A stretch of 64,000 nucleotides of DNA from Desulfotomaculum nigrificans DSM 574 (GCF_000189755.2 NZ_KI912183.1:1862257-1926256), one strand, 5' to 3'; positions 31,150 through 38,294 are shown, counted from the stretch's first letter. A program made the numbers and translations. Notes: a model not told the origin generated them from the sequence alone.

Positions 31150-31770
31150 TTACCAACCACAGTAGCCCCAGTTACCGTTTCCGCCACGATTCCAGTTATT
31201 GTTGGACCAGTTTCGATTCATGTTATTGTTCCAATTATTGCTGTATTGGTAGTTGGTGTTTTGGGATGCGGAGACATTGCTGGTGCTTTTCTGGCTTTGT
31301 GGATAATACTTACTGTACCACTGCTGGCACATTTGCTGCATAGCCTGCCAGTTTTGCTGGCTGATCTGTCCGTTTGGCTGTTGTTTTACAATCTGGTTAT
31401 AGTTACTCAGACAATATTTAATCATTTGTTCACGAGTCATTTGGCTGCCGTTTAACATCGGGCAATTCTGCATCATGGGGTAACCCACTTGCTGGCAAAG
31501 TTGGAGCATTTGATTGTAAAGATCTGTTGGCTTGGCTTGGGCTTGTTGGCTGGTATTTTGGGATACAACCGGCTGGTTGGTCTTGGCCGGCTTGTTAGAC
31601 TGAGTCGGTTGCTGGTTATTTATGTTCATATTCATATACGTAGGGTTGGGGTCGTTTTTCATCATGTCAACCCAGCTTTGAGGCGTAGCAGCATTAGCAA
31701 CTCCTACCAGGCTGATCCCTAAAATAAGTGCAAAGAGACTCAATAGCCAACGTTTCTTTGGCATTTTCAA
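31150..31770 (-). CDS. Secreted NDPNP/MNMN-family protein ending -YCGW
   Basis: This 206-residue exported protein is a close paralogue of 4976-5653. The signal peptide (PKKRWLLSLFALILGISLVG) ends ANA. WVDMMKNDPNPTYMNMNINN, a short linker, the CPMLNGSQMTREQMIKYC domain and an Asn/Trp tail ending NWGYCGW follow. The TTG at 31770 follows AGAAAGGAATGG and is conserved in the paralogue; upstream in-frame ATGs have no site. Box B19 with TAAGAT drives it. Its distance of 26 kb from the paralogue, with the same promoter type, shows the regulon is dispersed across the locus. Confidence 0.8.
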   Translation of the reverse strand: MKMPKKRWLLSLFALILGISLVGVANAATPQSWVDMMKNDPNPTYMNMNINNQQPTQSNKPAKTNQPVVSQNTSQQAQAKPTDLYNQMLQLCQQVGYPMMQNCPMLNGSQMTREQMIKYCLSNYNQIVKQQPNGQISQQNWQAMQQMCQQWYSKYYPQSQKSTSNVSASQNTNYQYSNNWNNNMNRNWSNNNWNRGGNGNWGYCGW

Positions 31771-31873
31771 GTTAAACCATTCCTTTCTGATTGCTTCTTT
31801 CTTTATCTTAATAATCCTATTCAATTATTTCGCAGTACAGGAACCTCCTGTTTCCCCTCCTTTCTACTTGCCC

Positions 31874-31930
31874 TTATCTTAACTTACTAACTTCACAGCA
31901 ATGTCACAGGTTTTTAACATTTTTGTGATC
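31874..31930 (-). promoter_or_regulatory. Box B19 with -10 TAAGAT
   Basis: Minus-strand TGTTA, TGTGA and TGTGA at 11-bp steps end just before a TAAGAT -10. Confidence 0.72.
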
Positions 31931-32006
31931 TTCCCAAAATTGTGATTTATATCATTGCATAAAGACACTCCGCCTTAAACCAATTGGTTGTATGGAGGGA
32001 AAAAAA

Positions 32007-32036
32007 TGAAGCCCCCTTTGGAATTGAAGGGGGGCC
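32007..32036 (-). terminator. Intrinsic terminator of the GGDEF gene
   Basis: CCCCCCTT pairs with AAAGGGGG; on the minus strand CTTCATTTTTTT follows. Confidence 0.8.
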
Positions 32037-32056
32037 CGTTGTATTTACATTCATGT

Positions 32057-32629
32057 TTATAAAATGCGTTTACTACGTTTGTGGCGATACATTAAATCAT
32101 CTGCTCTAGCCAGAAGCTCCTCGATTGAATATTCCATTTCACAACGAACTATGCCAACACTTATTTCTAATTTGTAAGGACGATTTCCCTTGGCATTGTA
32201 TTCTTCCATATACTCCTGCAAACGCCGTGTTATCCTCTCAGAGGAATTATCAGCTCCTTGGAGCAGTACCACAAATTCATCTCCCCCAAGTCGGGCAATT
32301 ATATCGGAATTGCGAAAAGTTTTTTTTAGAATGTTTCCAGTCTCAATAATCGCCCGATCCCCTTCTCGGTGCCCCAGGTTGTCGTTAACCCATTTCAGAT
32401 TATCTAAATCGGCAAAAAGCAGATACATCGCCATTGTTGCACCACTTGCTATTTCTAAACGTTGACTAGTCAGGGTTAAAAAGCCCCGCCGGTTATACAA
32501 ACCTGTAAGCTCATCCACCATTGACAGGGAATGTAATTTCTTATTTAACTCTTTTAACATTCTAATTTGCTGACGTCCTTCTATCAGCTCATTGATTAAC
32601 TGTTCTTTCGTTTTCTCTTTATCCTTCAT
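32057..32629 (-). CDS. Soluble GGDEF diguanylate cyclase
   Basis: This 190-residue protein would make cyclic di-GMP. A short helical N-terminus (about 1-38) is followed by a full GGDEF domain: DELTGLYNRRGF, DLDNLKWVNDNLGH, ARLGGDEFVVLL and a C-terminal ARADDLMYRHKR helix. The catalytic GGDEF motif is intact. There is no sensor domain and no membrane helix. The ATG follows AGAGAGGG. Box B20 drives it, so second-messenger output may be part of the box regulon. Confidence 0.92.
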   Translation of the reverse strand: MKDKEKTKEQLINELIEGRQQIRMLKELNKKLHSLSMVDELTGLYNRRGFLTLTSQRLEIASGATMAMYLLFADLDNLKWVNDNLGHREGDRAIIETGNILKKTFRNSDIIARLGGDEFVVLLQGADNSSERITRRLQEYMEEYNAKGNRPYKLEISVGIVRCEMEYSIEELLARADDLMYRHKRSKRIL

Positions 32630-32689
32630 ACTTGACCCTCTCTTTAGAAAAGGTATTTTTATCCCGGTGGGTGGTAGAAGCTTCTTTAA

Positions 32690-32745
32690 GTCTAATCTAG
32701 AAATGTGTCAGTAATGTCAAATTAATTTAAACTTTTTGTGACATA
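32690..32745 (-). promoter_or_regulatory. Box B20
   Basis: Minus-strand GTTTAAATTAA and TTTGACATTAC repeats precede TAGATTAGAC, a possible -10 for the GGDEF gene. Confidence 0.55.
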
Positions 32746-32765
32746 GCGTATTCCGGTTATTTGCT

Positions 32766-32800
32766 ATATCACAAAAAGTTTAGATTGGTGTAACACTGCT
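32766..32800 (+). promoter_or_regulatory. Box B21
   Basis: Plus-strand AGTTTAGATTGG and TGTAACACTGC repeats diverge from B20. TTATCCTA follows, as at B16, before 32867-33037. Confidence 0.6.
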
Positions 32801-32866
32801 GAAAAAAATAGTAAGTTATCCTATACATAGGAACTTCGAATTAAGTAAACCAAAGGAGGTTATAAA

Positions 32867-33037
32867 ATGACCCAAGCACAAATCAATCTTAAAATGATAC
32901 AGTCCCAAATGACTCTGGCCGGGCTAGTACATGAATTTGGCCAAGACCATCCAAAGGTAACTAAATATCAAAAGAAAATAAAACGACTTACTAATGAAAT
33001 GAAACGTCTTAAAGCTCACCAAACAAAAAAATTCTAG
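32867..33037 (+). CDS. Hypothetical 56-residue basic helical protein
   Basis: The ATG at 32867 follows AAAGGAGG. The product (MTQAQINLKMIQSQMTLAGL, then a Lys-rich helix YQKKIKRLTNEMKRLKAH) has no signal peptide and looks like a small coiled coil. Box B21 lies upstream, which puts a cytoplasmic protein in the box regulon. No family is recognised. Confidence 0.7.
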   Translation: MTQAQINLKMIQSQMTLAGLVHEFGQDHPKVTKYQKKIKRLTNEMKRLKAHQTKKF

Positions 33038-33071
33038 TAAATAGTTAAATGAAAGGGTAGCACTGCCCCTA

Positions 33072-33451
33072 TTGAACTATTTAAATGTCTTGGAACCACT
33101 GAAAGCAAAAAGCAAAGCTCCTCAAACGGGAAATCTTTGCCCTCTATTATGGCCCACCGGGACCCCCGAGTACCCTGGTATGCCAAGCTATTTATCCCTG
33201 TCCTGGTGGGCTATGCCTTTAGCCCGGTGGATTTCATCCCAGACTTTATTCCCATTCTGGGTTATTGGGATGACTTAATTTTGCTGCCTATAGGAATTAC
33301 CCTTAAAGACGATCCCTACCCAGTCGTGGAAGAATCCCGCCAAAAGACGGAGCAGCACCTCAAGCAAAAACCCACCAACTGGGTGGCGGGGTTCATCATT
33401 ATGATGGTTTGGGTGGCCTTTCTTAGCTGGTTCATACTAAAAATTAGGTAG
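33072..33451 (+). pseudogene. DUF1232 (YkvA-like) membrane protein with two frameshifts
   Basis: The C-terminal part is a good DUF1232 match (HRDPRVPWYAKLF, SPVDFIPDFIPILGYWDD) with a final membrane helix. The usual N-terminus is spread over three frames: LEPLKAKSKA from 33072, then LKREIFALYY, then AHRDPR. Two single-base insertions about 30-40 bp apart explain this. The intact part from about 33137 has no ribosome site. Either the gene is decayed or the sequence has two errors. Confidence 0.65.
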
Positions 33452-33479
33452 CCACCGGGTTCACCAGGGCTACCTATTT
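33446..33479 (+). terminator. Hairpin terminator
   Basis: AGGTAGCC pairs with GGCTACCT, then ATTTGTATTT. Confidence 0.65.
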
Positions 33480-33515
33480 GTATTTGCTCTATGGTAAAAA
33501 CCACTGATATTTAAC

Positions 33516-33899
33516 TTACCCCCGCCACCGAGCCGAATAATCCCGCACATCCACATGAACAAAACCCTGGCTTTGGTAAACACCAATGCCCCCAAAGCCC
33601 GCTTGCTCCGCGAGGCGGCTTAGTTCAGCCACCGCCACCCCCGGCACCTGAATATCCGCTGCCATGCCCTTTAGGTGATAGGAGTTCGTTTCCCCACCCA
33701 CAGCCCTGTTGTGAGCGGGGCAGCGGTAACCGCTATTCACCAGTACCGGTTTTCCCGCTAGCTGGCGGAAGGCTTCCAGTTTATTGATTAAATAGGGATG
33801 AATCAGCAACCTGCCACAGCATTGACAGGACAATTCGGTTTCTACAAAGTGGGCAGAGAGATGCTGTCCCACTCCGGCTATTTTAATCCCTTCCACCAT
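33516..33899 (-). CDS. M15-family D-Ala-D-Ala carboxypeptidase-like protein
   Basis: This 127-residue peptidase carries the M15 zinc motif SYHLKGMAADI and VHVDVRDY, and NSGYRCPAHN typical of this short subfamily. CQCCGRLLIHP near the N-terminus is also usual there. Such proteins trim peptidoglycan stems and occur in prophages and next to DUF1659/DUF2922 genes. The ATG at 33899 follows GGGGGT. It is last in the operon 34647 to 33516. Confidence 0.87.
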   Translation of the reverse strand: MVEGIKIAGVGQHLSAHFVETELSCQCCGRLLIHPYLINKLEAFRQLAGKPVLVNSGYRCPAHNRAVGGETNSYHLKGMAADIQVPGVAVAELSRLAEQAGFGGIGVYQSQGFVHVDVRDYSARWRG

Positions 33900-33908
33900 C
33901 AGCACCCC

Positions 33909-34094
33909 CTAGAGGTTATTGATTAGCTCGTTCAGCTCTTTCATATCCATATTGCTCTGCCGGGCAATGATGATACTTAAGAGGTTAATGCTTTTTTGCA
34001 AGTCCCGAATAGTGGGTTCCAGGCGGAGCAGCAGGTAACCCGCCACCACCATCGGGAAACCGTAGTTCGAGGCTAATTTAAAAAGTTCCTCCAC
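33909..34094 (-). CDS. YvrJ-family small membrane protein
   Basis: This 61-residue protein starts at a GTG after GGAGGGAAAAGC. EELFKLASNYGFPMVVAGYL and LLLRLEPTIRDLQ give one membrane helix followed by an amphipathic helix, as in YvrJ proteins, which are sometimes called holin-like. It lies 9 bp before the M15 peptidase gene, so a holin/endolysin-like pair is possible, but no lysis role is proven. Confidence 0.8.
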   Translation of the reverse strand: MEELFKLASNYGFPMVVAGYLLLRLEPTIRDLQKSINLLSIIIARQSNMDMKELNELINNL

Positions 34095-34118
34095 GCTTTT
34101 CCCTCCCTCTATATAAGA

Positions 34119-34148
34119 CAAAAAAAGGGAGGCCACCGCCTCCCTGGT
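34119..34148 (-). terminator. Intrinsic terminator
   Basis: AGGGAGGC pairs with GCCTCCCT; TTTTTT follows on the minus strand. Confidence 0.8.
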
Positions 34149-34153
34149 TACTA

Positions 34154-34372
34154 CTAAAGAATGTTTAATTCTGCCACATCTCGCGTCACAAGTCTGGCAC
34201 CGGCCACGCCGGTCAGGCTGCCGCCAGTGCTGGTAAAGACATCCCTTGCCACTATCGTATCCATGACGGTTCTAACTTCGGCCTCTTGCACATCATCCCT
34301 GGGGTTGGTAACACGCAGGGTTACCTTCTCACCAGCCATGTTGACAAAGATTAGTTCTAAAGTCTTAGCCAT
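34154..34372 (-). CDS. DUF2922 family protein
   Basis: This 72-residue protein (KTLELIFVNMAGEKVTLRV, then EAEVRTVMDTIVARDVF) matches DUF2922, a small conserved firmicute family usually next to DUF1659 and YvrJ genes. Its function is unknown. It lies 50 bp after 34423-34647. Confidence 0.85.
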   Translation of the reverse strand: MAKTLELIFVNMAGEKVTLRVTNPRDDVQEAEVRTVMDTIVARDVFTSTGGSLTGVAGARLVTRDVAELNIL

Positions 34373-34422
34373 AATTCCTACCTCCTATTCTCTCAGTTTC
34401 ACCTGGAACTCGTTGCTACCCT

Positions 34423-34647
34423 TTACTGGTTCATTAACTCGCTATCATCAGAACGATAAATGCCCAACAGGGCGATGCTTTGCAGGGTGTTGATAGCAGT
34501 AGCCACATCATAGAGAGCCTGATCGGTGGCTGTAACCTTTGCTTTGGAATAGGTAGTGTTTACATAGATGGGGTTACCGCTGGCGTTAACACCATTTTGG
34601 TATCTCAGCTTGATGCTGCAGGCATAGGGTTCCTTTACCACTGCCAT
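34423..34647 (-). CDS. DUF1659 family protein
   Basis: This 74-residue protein (IKLRYQNGVNASGNPIYVNT, then ALYDVATAINTLQSIAL) matches DUF1659. The ATG follows AAAGGAGGAA. It is first in the four-gene operon ending with the M15 peptidase. A hairpin with TTTTTTT (34700-34735) lies in its leader and could be an attenuator. Confidence 0.85.
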   Translation of the reverse strand: MAVVKEPYACSIKLRYQNGVNASGNPIYVNTTYSKAKVTATDQALYDVATAINTLQSIALLGIYRSDDSELMNQ

Positions 34648-34699
34648 TGTCCATTCCTCCTTTAGATTTTATCGGTAGCAGGCCCGCTCCGTACAAATA

Positions 34700-34735
34700 A
34701 AAAAAGCCGACAGGAACAAACGTCCGGTCGACTTG
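34700..34735 (-). terminator. Hairpin with U-tract upstream of DUF1659 operon
   Basis: GTCGACCGGA pairs imperfectly with TCCTGTCGGC; TTTTTTT follows on the minus strand. It is either an attenuator or the end of a transcript from the GC-rich segment. Confidence 0.55.
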
Positions 34736-34859
34736 GTATTATTTTACTGCTAGGTAGACCTAGTGTCAAGGGTTTGGGGGCATCTAGGGTGCTATTGATT
34801 TCTATTACCGATGCGATTAGGCCAGGTCGTTGCCATGTTGAAATGGGGCAGCTGCCCAT

Positions 34860-36067
34860 TTCGGCCACCCTCGGCAGCGTGCCTTTTCTTTCGGGTCAAC
34901 CCTTCGGGGTCCGGCACCCTGCCTCTCCTCTGGGGTCCTAAGCCGCACACTGGCGGCAGCCGCTTATTGGCGAATCTCTGGGGTCACGGCCACCGCCTGA
35001 GTGCTCCTGAGTGCTCGCCGTGCTTACGGGTCCCGGTCACCTGCGGCAGCGTGCCCTTATACGTATTCCTTTGGGGTCTGACACCCTGCCTTTCCTCCGG
35101 GTCCTGGCCTTCGTGCCAGCCTCCGCTGGCCGTCTTCCGGGTCGGCACAAAGGCCTTTCGGGGTCCGCAGACACCGAGAGCGGGGTATGAATGGTTTGTT
35201 TAAATCCAGCTACCTATCCTCTCCCCCGCTCCCGGTGACTGCATTCTTTCGGGTCCTGTGCAAGCCATTCTCTTGGGTCCGTGCAGGTCAGCCCGCCACC
35301 AGGCCCTCTCCCCATTGGCTCATTCTATCCCCAAACCTGGTCCTATCCATGAAGATTCCAGTACCTATCCGCAGCCCAGCCTCGTGGCAGGCCAGCTCTA
35401 AGGTCAAGCCTCCGCTCGTTGTATCCGTTCCGTTCCGCTACCGGTCGCTCCGCTGGGCCAGCGGCCCAATTTAAGGCATTCCTCTTAAGCCGGGGCCGCA
35501 AGCCCCGCTCCACTCCCTCACGCTACACTACACTCCATCAACCAGCTCCGGCCTACCGGGGTATTCCTTTGGGGTCTAGGCCGCACCTTGCCGCAGACCG
35601 ACTTAGATGTAGCCTCTGGGGTCACCGATCTGCGGCAAAGTGCTCGCATTGCTCTGGGGTCCTAGTGCCGCTGCAGCGGCCCACTGTAGCACCGAGAAGC
35701 GGGCTGCCTACCCTGGCGGCGGCTGCCGCGGTCAGCCCCAACCCTCCAAACCTCCCGCCCCAGGCTTTGGGCCGGGAGGCTTCCGCCTTTGGTGCACAAC
35801 TGAAGGTGACTCTCCCATGTCTCTCCATTGTACTGCGCCTTTGCCGCTGCTCCCCGCTGCTACAGCTTCCTGCTGGTGCAACGGCACCTGCCACCGCCGG
35901 GATTTTCCGGCACCCCTGTTGCAGGTCATCCTCCTATGGTGCCGAAAAATCCAGCTTTACGGTTGTCCAAACTGCAGCGTCAATGCCGGAGCCATCAAGG
36001 GCCGCTGCGAAAAATTTTATGCTCCTCTAGGGAGCGAACAATTGGGGTCAGGACCATAAAATTTTTC
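34860..36067 (+). repeat. GC-rich gene-poor segment with about 15 GGGTC motifs
   Basis: The plus strand repeats the motif YNGGGTC or TNTGGGGTC at roughly 34891, 34905, 34931, 34979, 35026, 35071, 35097, 35137, 35158, 35248, 35272, 35569, 35615, 35653 and 36043, always in one orientation. Several copies lie within longer degenerate units (GGCAGCGTGCC or GTGCTCGC before the motif). Open frames here are long only because of GC content and look unlike protein. A 13-bp inverted repeat closes the segment. It could be a large structured RNA, a recombination region or decayed foreign DNA. Confidence 0.6.
36009..36067. repeat. Perfect 13-bp inverted repeat with inner hairpin
   Basis: GAAAAATTTTATG and CATAAAATTTTTC flank 33 nt that contain GCTCC-TCTA-GGGAGC and the last GGGGTC motif. 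AT-rich arms in a GC-rich segment make it stand out. Confidence 0.7.
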
Positions 36068-36151
36068 TCCGCTTTCCGGGCACGGCCCTCCACCCTTGAC
36101 AGCCCCGGCACCGGCTCCGTGGTTCTATAAGAAAATGGGAGGTTGTTAGGT

Positions 36152-36472
36152 ATGCTGAGAAAGTTACTGGGTAAGGTGGATGAAGGTCGGTTTAGTCGGG
36201 CATTGGCGGGTCTTGCTGCTGGCTGGCAGTTTGAAGTGGGTTATCGGGTCTTTGGTCAGCGGGGTGTGGAAGTACGAGGCTTTGTGAAGTATGGCCGCAA
36301 GCAGTACACAGTAGCCATCTCCCCCAAAGGGGCCTGGTGCAGCTGCTCCGATGTGGTCTACCGGGGTACCCTCTGCAAGCACATCGCCTTCGTTGCAATG
36401 GCCGAGCTAGCCTACTACGCTGCCGAGCGTAGTGCCCATCGGGAACCCCAGGAGGTACGCCCCGGCACCTAG
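36152..36472 (+). CDS. SWIM zinc-finger protein
   Basis: This 106-residue protein has the SWIM motif CxCx(n)CxH (WCSCSDVVYRGTLCKHIAF, about 65-83), a DNA- or protein-binding zinc finger found in recombination partners and transposases. The N-terminal half (RALAGLAAGWQFEVGYRVFG) resembles the usual lead-in. The ATG at 36152 follows GGGAGG by 9 nt. It directly follows the GC-rich repeat segment and may act on it, which is inference. Confidence 0.82.
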   Translation: MLRKLLGKVDEGRFSRALAGLAAGWQFEVGYRVFGQRGVEVRGFVKYGRKQYTVAISPKGAWCSCSDVVYRGTLCKHIAFVAMAELAYYAAERSAHREPQEVRPGT

Positions 36473-36503
36473 CCGGGGCAGCCCGGCGGGGCCGGGCTTT
36501 AGC
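36462..36503 (+). terminator. GC-rich terminator hairpins
   Basis: CCCCGGC/GCCGGGG is followed by AGCCCGGC/GCCGGGCTTT. Confidence 0.7.
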
Positions 36504-36607
36504 TGCGGCTGCAGTTTTGCCCATGCTGCAGTTGCCCGGCTTAATACCCCTTATGTCAGTATATAGGTGTGTTACTATTTACATTCGTGCATACTATATA
36601 GTGAAGG

Positions 36608-36634
36608 CTGTATAGGTTCGGACTATACAGCCAT
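36608..36634. repeat. 10-bp hairpin with GTTCGGA loop
   Basis: GGCTGTATAG-GTTCGGA-CTATACAGCC is a perfect stem. The same 7-nt loop occurs in a hairpin upstream of the NYN gene (37372). Confidence 0.7.
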
Positions 36635-36645
36635 AGATTCCAACG

Positions 36646-36680
36646 GGCTGCTGAGGATTGGAACCTCGGCAGCCTTTTCA
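36646..36680 (+). terminator. Hairpin with possible pseudoknot
   Basis: GGCTGCTGAGG pairs with CCTCGGCAGCC, then TTTTC. Its loop TTGGAA is complementary to TTCCAA at about 36637. Confidence 0.55.
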
Positions 36681-37223
36681 TTATCTCTTTACCTGGTCAA
36701 GATCCGCAATCTGCAGGGAAATATGGTCATCACACAATCCCTTCAAATATCCGGCCTTTTGCCTGTCTACAATGCCTAAAACTACCGTTTTTCCCAACTG
36801 TCTAGCCATATTGACGGCCGGTTCGTAGTCAGTATCGGCACTTAACAGGATTGCTTCATCGTAGGCATTGAAAAACGCTAAAGACACTAAATCTACAGCG
36901 ATGTTAACATCAGTGCCTTTCTCGGTGTAAATATCTTGACCACTAGCATCCTTTCCAACAACCTGTAAATAACCAATTTTGGCAATGCAATTAGGAACCT
37001 GTTTGTTTAAAGTATCCACAAAATGCTTGGTAGAAGCTGCCTTTTGTTTATCGTTGTCACTTGCCGCGGTGTAATAATATAATCTTTGTAAATTACCATT
37101 TCGCTTTCCAGCTAAATAGTTGGCTAGTTTGGAATAATCAATTCTCTGCTGACTCCCACCATATAGATTGGTTACAGCTTTCTCAAAGTTATTCCCGTCT
37201 ATGAAGACCATAACTCTTTTCAA
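36681..37223 (-). CDS. NYN-domain (LabA-like, PIN-fold) putative ribonuclease
   Basis: This 180-residue protein has the NYN acidic core: MVFIDGNNFE, EKGTDVNIAVDLVSLAF and LLSADTDYEPAVNMARQLGK. NYN domains share the PIN nuclease fold and usually cut RNA. The TTG at 37223 follows TTGGAGG. A strong promoter (TTGACA, 18 nt, TATAAT at 37401-37430) precedes a leader with at least three hairpins, so the protein may process its own leader. Other roles, such as phage defence, cannot be excluded. Confidence 0.85.
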   Translation of the reverse strand: MKRVMVFIDGNNFEKAVTNLYGGSQQRIDYSKLANYLAGKRNGNLQRLYYYTAASDNDKQKAASTKHFVDTLNKQVPNCIAKIGYLQVVGKDASGQDIYTEKGTDVNIAVDLVSLAFFNAYDEAILLSADTDYEPAVNMARQLGKTVVLGIVDRQKAGYLKGLCDDHISLQIADLDQVKR

Positions 37224-37289
37224 AAAAATTCCTCCAAGAAAGACTAAAGGCACTAGCTTCTAATGCCAGCGCCCGTCCGTTTGTCTCTT

Positions 37290-37394
37290 GCCAATTGAAC
37301 TTCCATTATCCAATTGGCGATTTTCTCTTTTGAGGAACATCTCCCAGTGATGTTCCTGTTGCTCTCTGCGAGCTTAAGTCCGAACCTTAAGCTT
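37290..37394 (-). promoter_or_regulatory. Structured leader of the NYN gene: three hairpins
   Basis: On the minus strand GCTTAAG-GTTCGGA-CTTAAGC, GGAACATC-ACTGGGA-GATGTTCC and GCCAATTG-13 nt-CAATTGGC follow each other within 105 nt. The first repeats the loop of the hairpin downstream of the gene. Confidence 0.65.
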
Positions 37395-37400
37395 AAATTC

Positions 37401-37430
37401 ATTATAAAGACCTGTCCCTTTATGTGTCAA
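37401..37430 (-). promoter_or_regulatory. Strong SigA-type promoter
   Basis: TTGACA, 18 nt, TATAAT match the consensus. Transcription should start at the first leader hairpin of the NYN gene. Confidence 0.8.
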
Positions 37431-37628
37431 TAAGAAAAGCCCGTTCCTATCAGGGTTTTCTAAGAAGGAGAACTTTATTCCAAGAGGTGAGTTTTAAAAT
37501 AATAAATCACTGGTCCAAGACAAGTTTCTAAACTGATAATTCCCGGGAATCATCACAATATCCTTCTGTTTACAAATTGGCAGTTGCTCCAGCTGATATC
37601 TTTCTCTGAAAATTTCCTACCAGCACAA

Positions 37629-37656
37629 AACCGGCCCCGTTGGGCCGGCTGTTTAT
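37629..37656 (-). terminator. Intrinsic terminator
   Basis: CCGGCCC-AACG-GGGCCGG is followed by TTTTG on the minus strand. It ends the prophage early operon. Confidence 0.75.
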
Positions 37657-37667
37657 TTTCTATCCCT

Positions 37668-37940
37668 CTACAGTTGTTTAACCCCAGGAAATTCAAGCAC
37701 CTTGTTATCCCGTTCCAGCCCCTGCCTGCGCTTTTGTAATATCTCCTGCAGACTTGCCATACCCGATTCAGTCAGCCCTGGCCCAAACTCCACCTGAATG
37801 GCGGCGGAATGAAAGAGCAGGTCAAAGAGTGCTTCGTGTTTCTGGGCTTCCTCCAGCATCCCCCGCTCCGTGTAGAAGTTCTTTGCCACCGTGAGTGCCG
37901 TAAATAAGGTACAAACCTCGTCACCTTCTAACTTAATCAA
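37668..37940 (-). CDS. Hypothetical phage protein
   Basis: This 90-residue acidic helical protein (VCTLFTALTVAKNFYTERGM, then ALFDLLFHSAAIQVEF) starts at a TTG that overlaps the upstream TGA, with AAAGGAG at suitable distance. It is last in the leftward early operon. No family is recognised. Confidence 0.6.
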   Translation of the reverse strand: MIKLEGDEVCTLFTALTVAKNFYTERGMLEEAQKHEALFDLLFHSAAIQVEFGPGLTESGMASLQEILQKRRQGLERDNKVLEFPGVKQL

Positions 37941-38269
37941 CCGAAATTCCACTCCTTTGCCACCGCCCCTGGCGGTAAATCCTCCGGTTCTCCTTCAATA
38001 AATTGAAAGAGCCCACCATCCTCCGGCTCGTCCAAGCTATCCTCGGCCTTTGCTATAGCCGGGGGTTTGTCCAGCAGGCTCACCTGCACTGGGTTAATCT
38101 GCACCGTCACTGGCTCGTTGGGCTTGAATTGCTTTAGCTCCAGTAAATTCTCATCCGTTAGTTCGATATCATCCAGCAGCACCCGGATGGCTTGTGCCCA
38201 ACCATCGGTCAGGGTCCGGTTGGCGATTTCAATTTTCTTGATCCGTGCCTTAAAGTCTGCTTGTCGCAT
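37937..38269 (-). CDS. Hypothetical phage protein
   Basis: This 110-residue acidic protein (MRQADFKARIKKIEIANRTL, ELTDENLLELKQFKPNEPVT) has an ATG after GGAGGGAG. It lies between the RusA resolvase and 37668-37940 in the leftward operon. I do not recognise the family. Confidence 0.65.
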   Translation of the reverse strand: MRQADFKARIKKIEIANRTLTDGWAQAIRVLLDDIELTDENLLELKQFKPNEPVTVQINPVQVSLLDKPPAIAKAEDSLDEPEDGGLFQFIEGEPEDLPPGAVAKEWNFG

Positions 38270-38294
38270 AGTCTATACTCCCTCCTGTTGTTTG

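Noticed and set aside
35419-36030. 203-codon plus-strand ORF in the GC-rich segment
   Set aside because: It is open because of GC content; there is no ribosome site, no recognisable domain and it spans the GGGTC motifs in an unrelated way.
36450-36560. Left attachment site of the prophage
   Set aside because: GC-rich stretches here resemble the tRNA-Leu 3' end only in composition; no exact direct repeat of the tRNA end was found.
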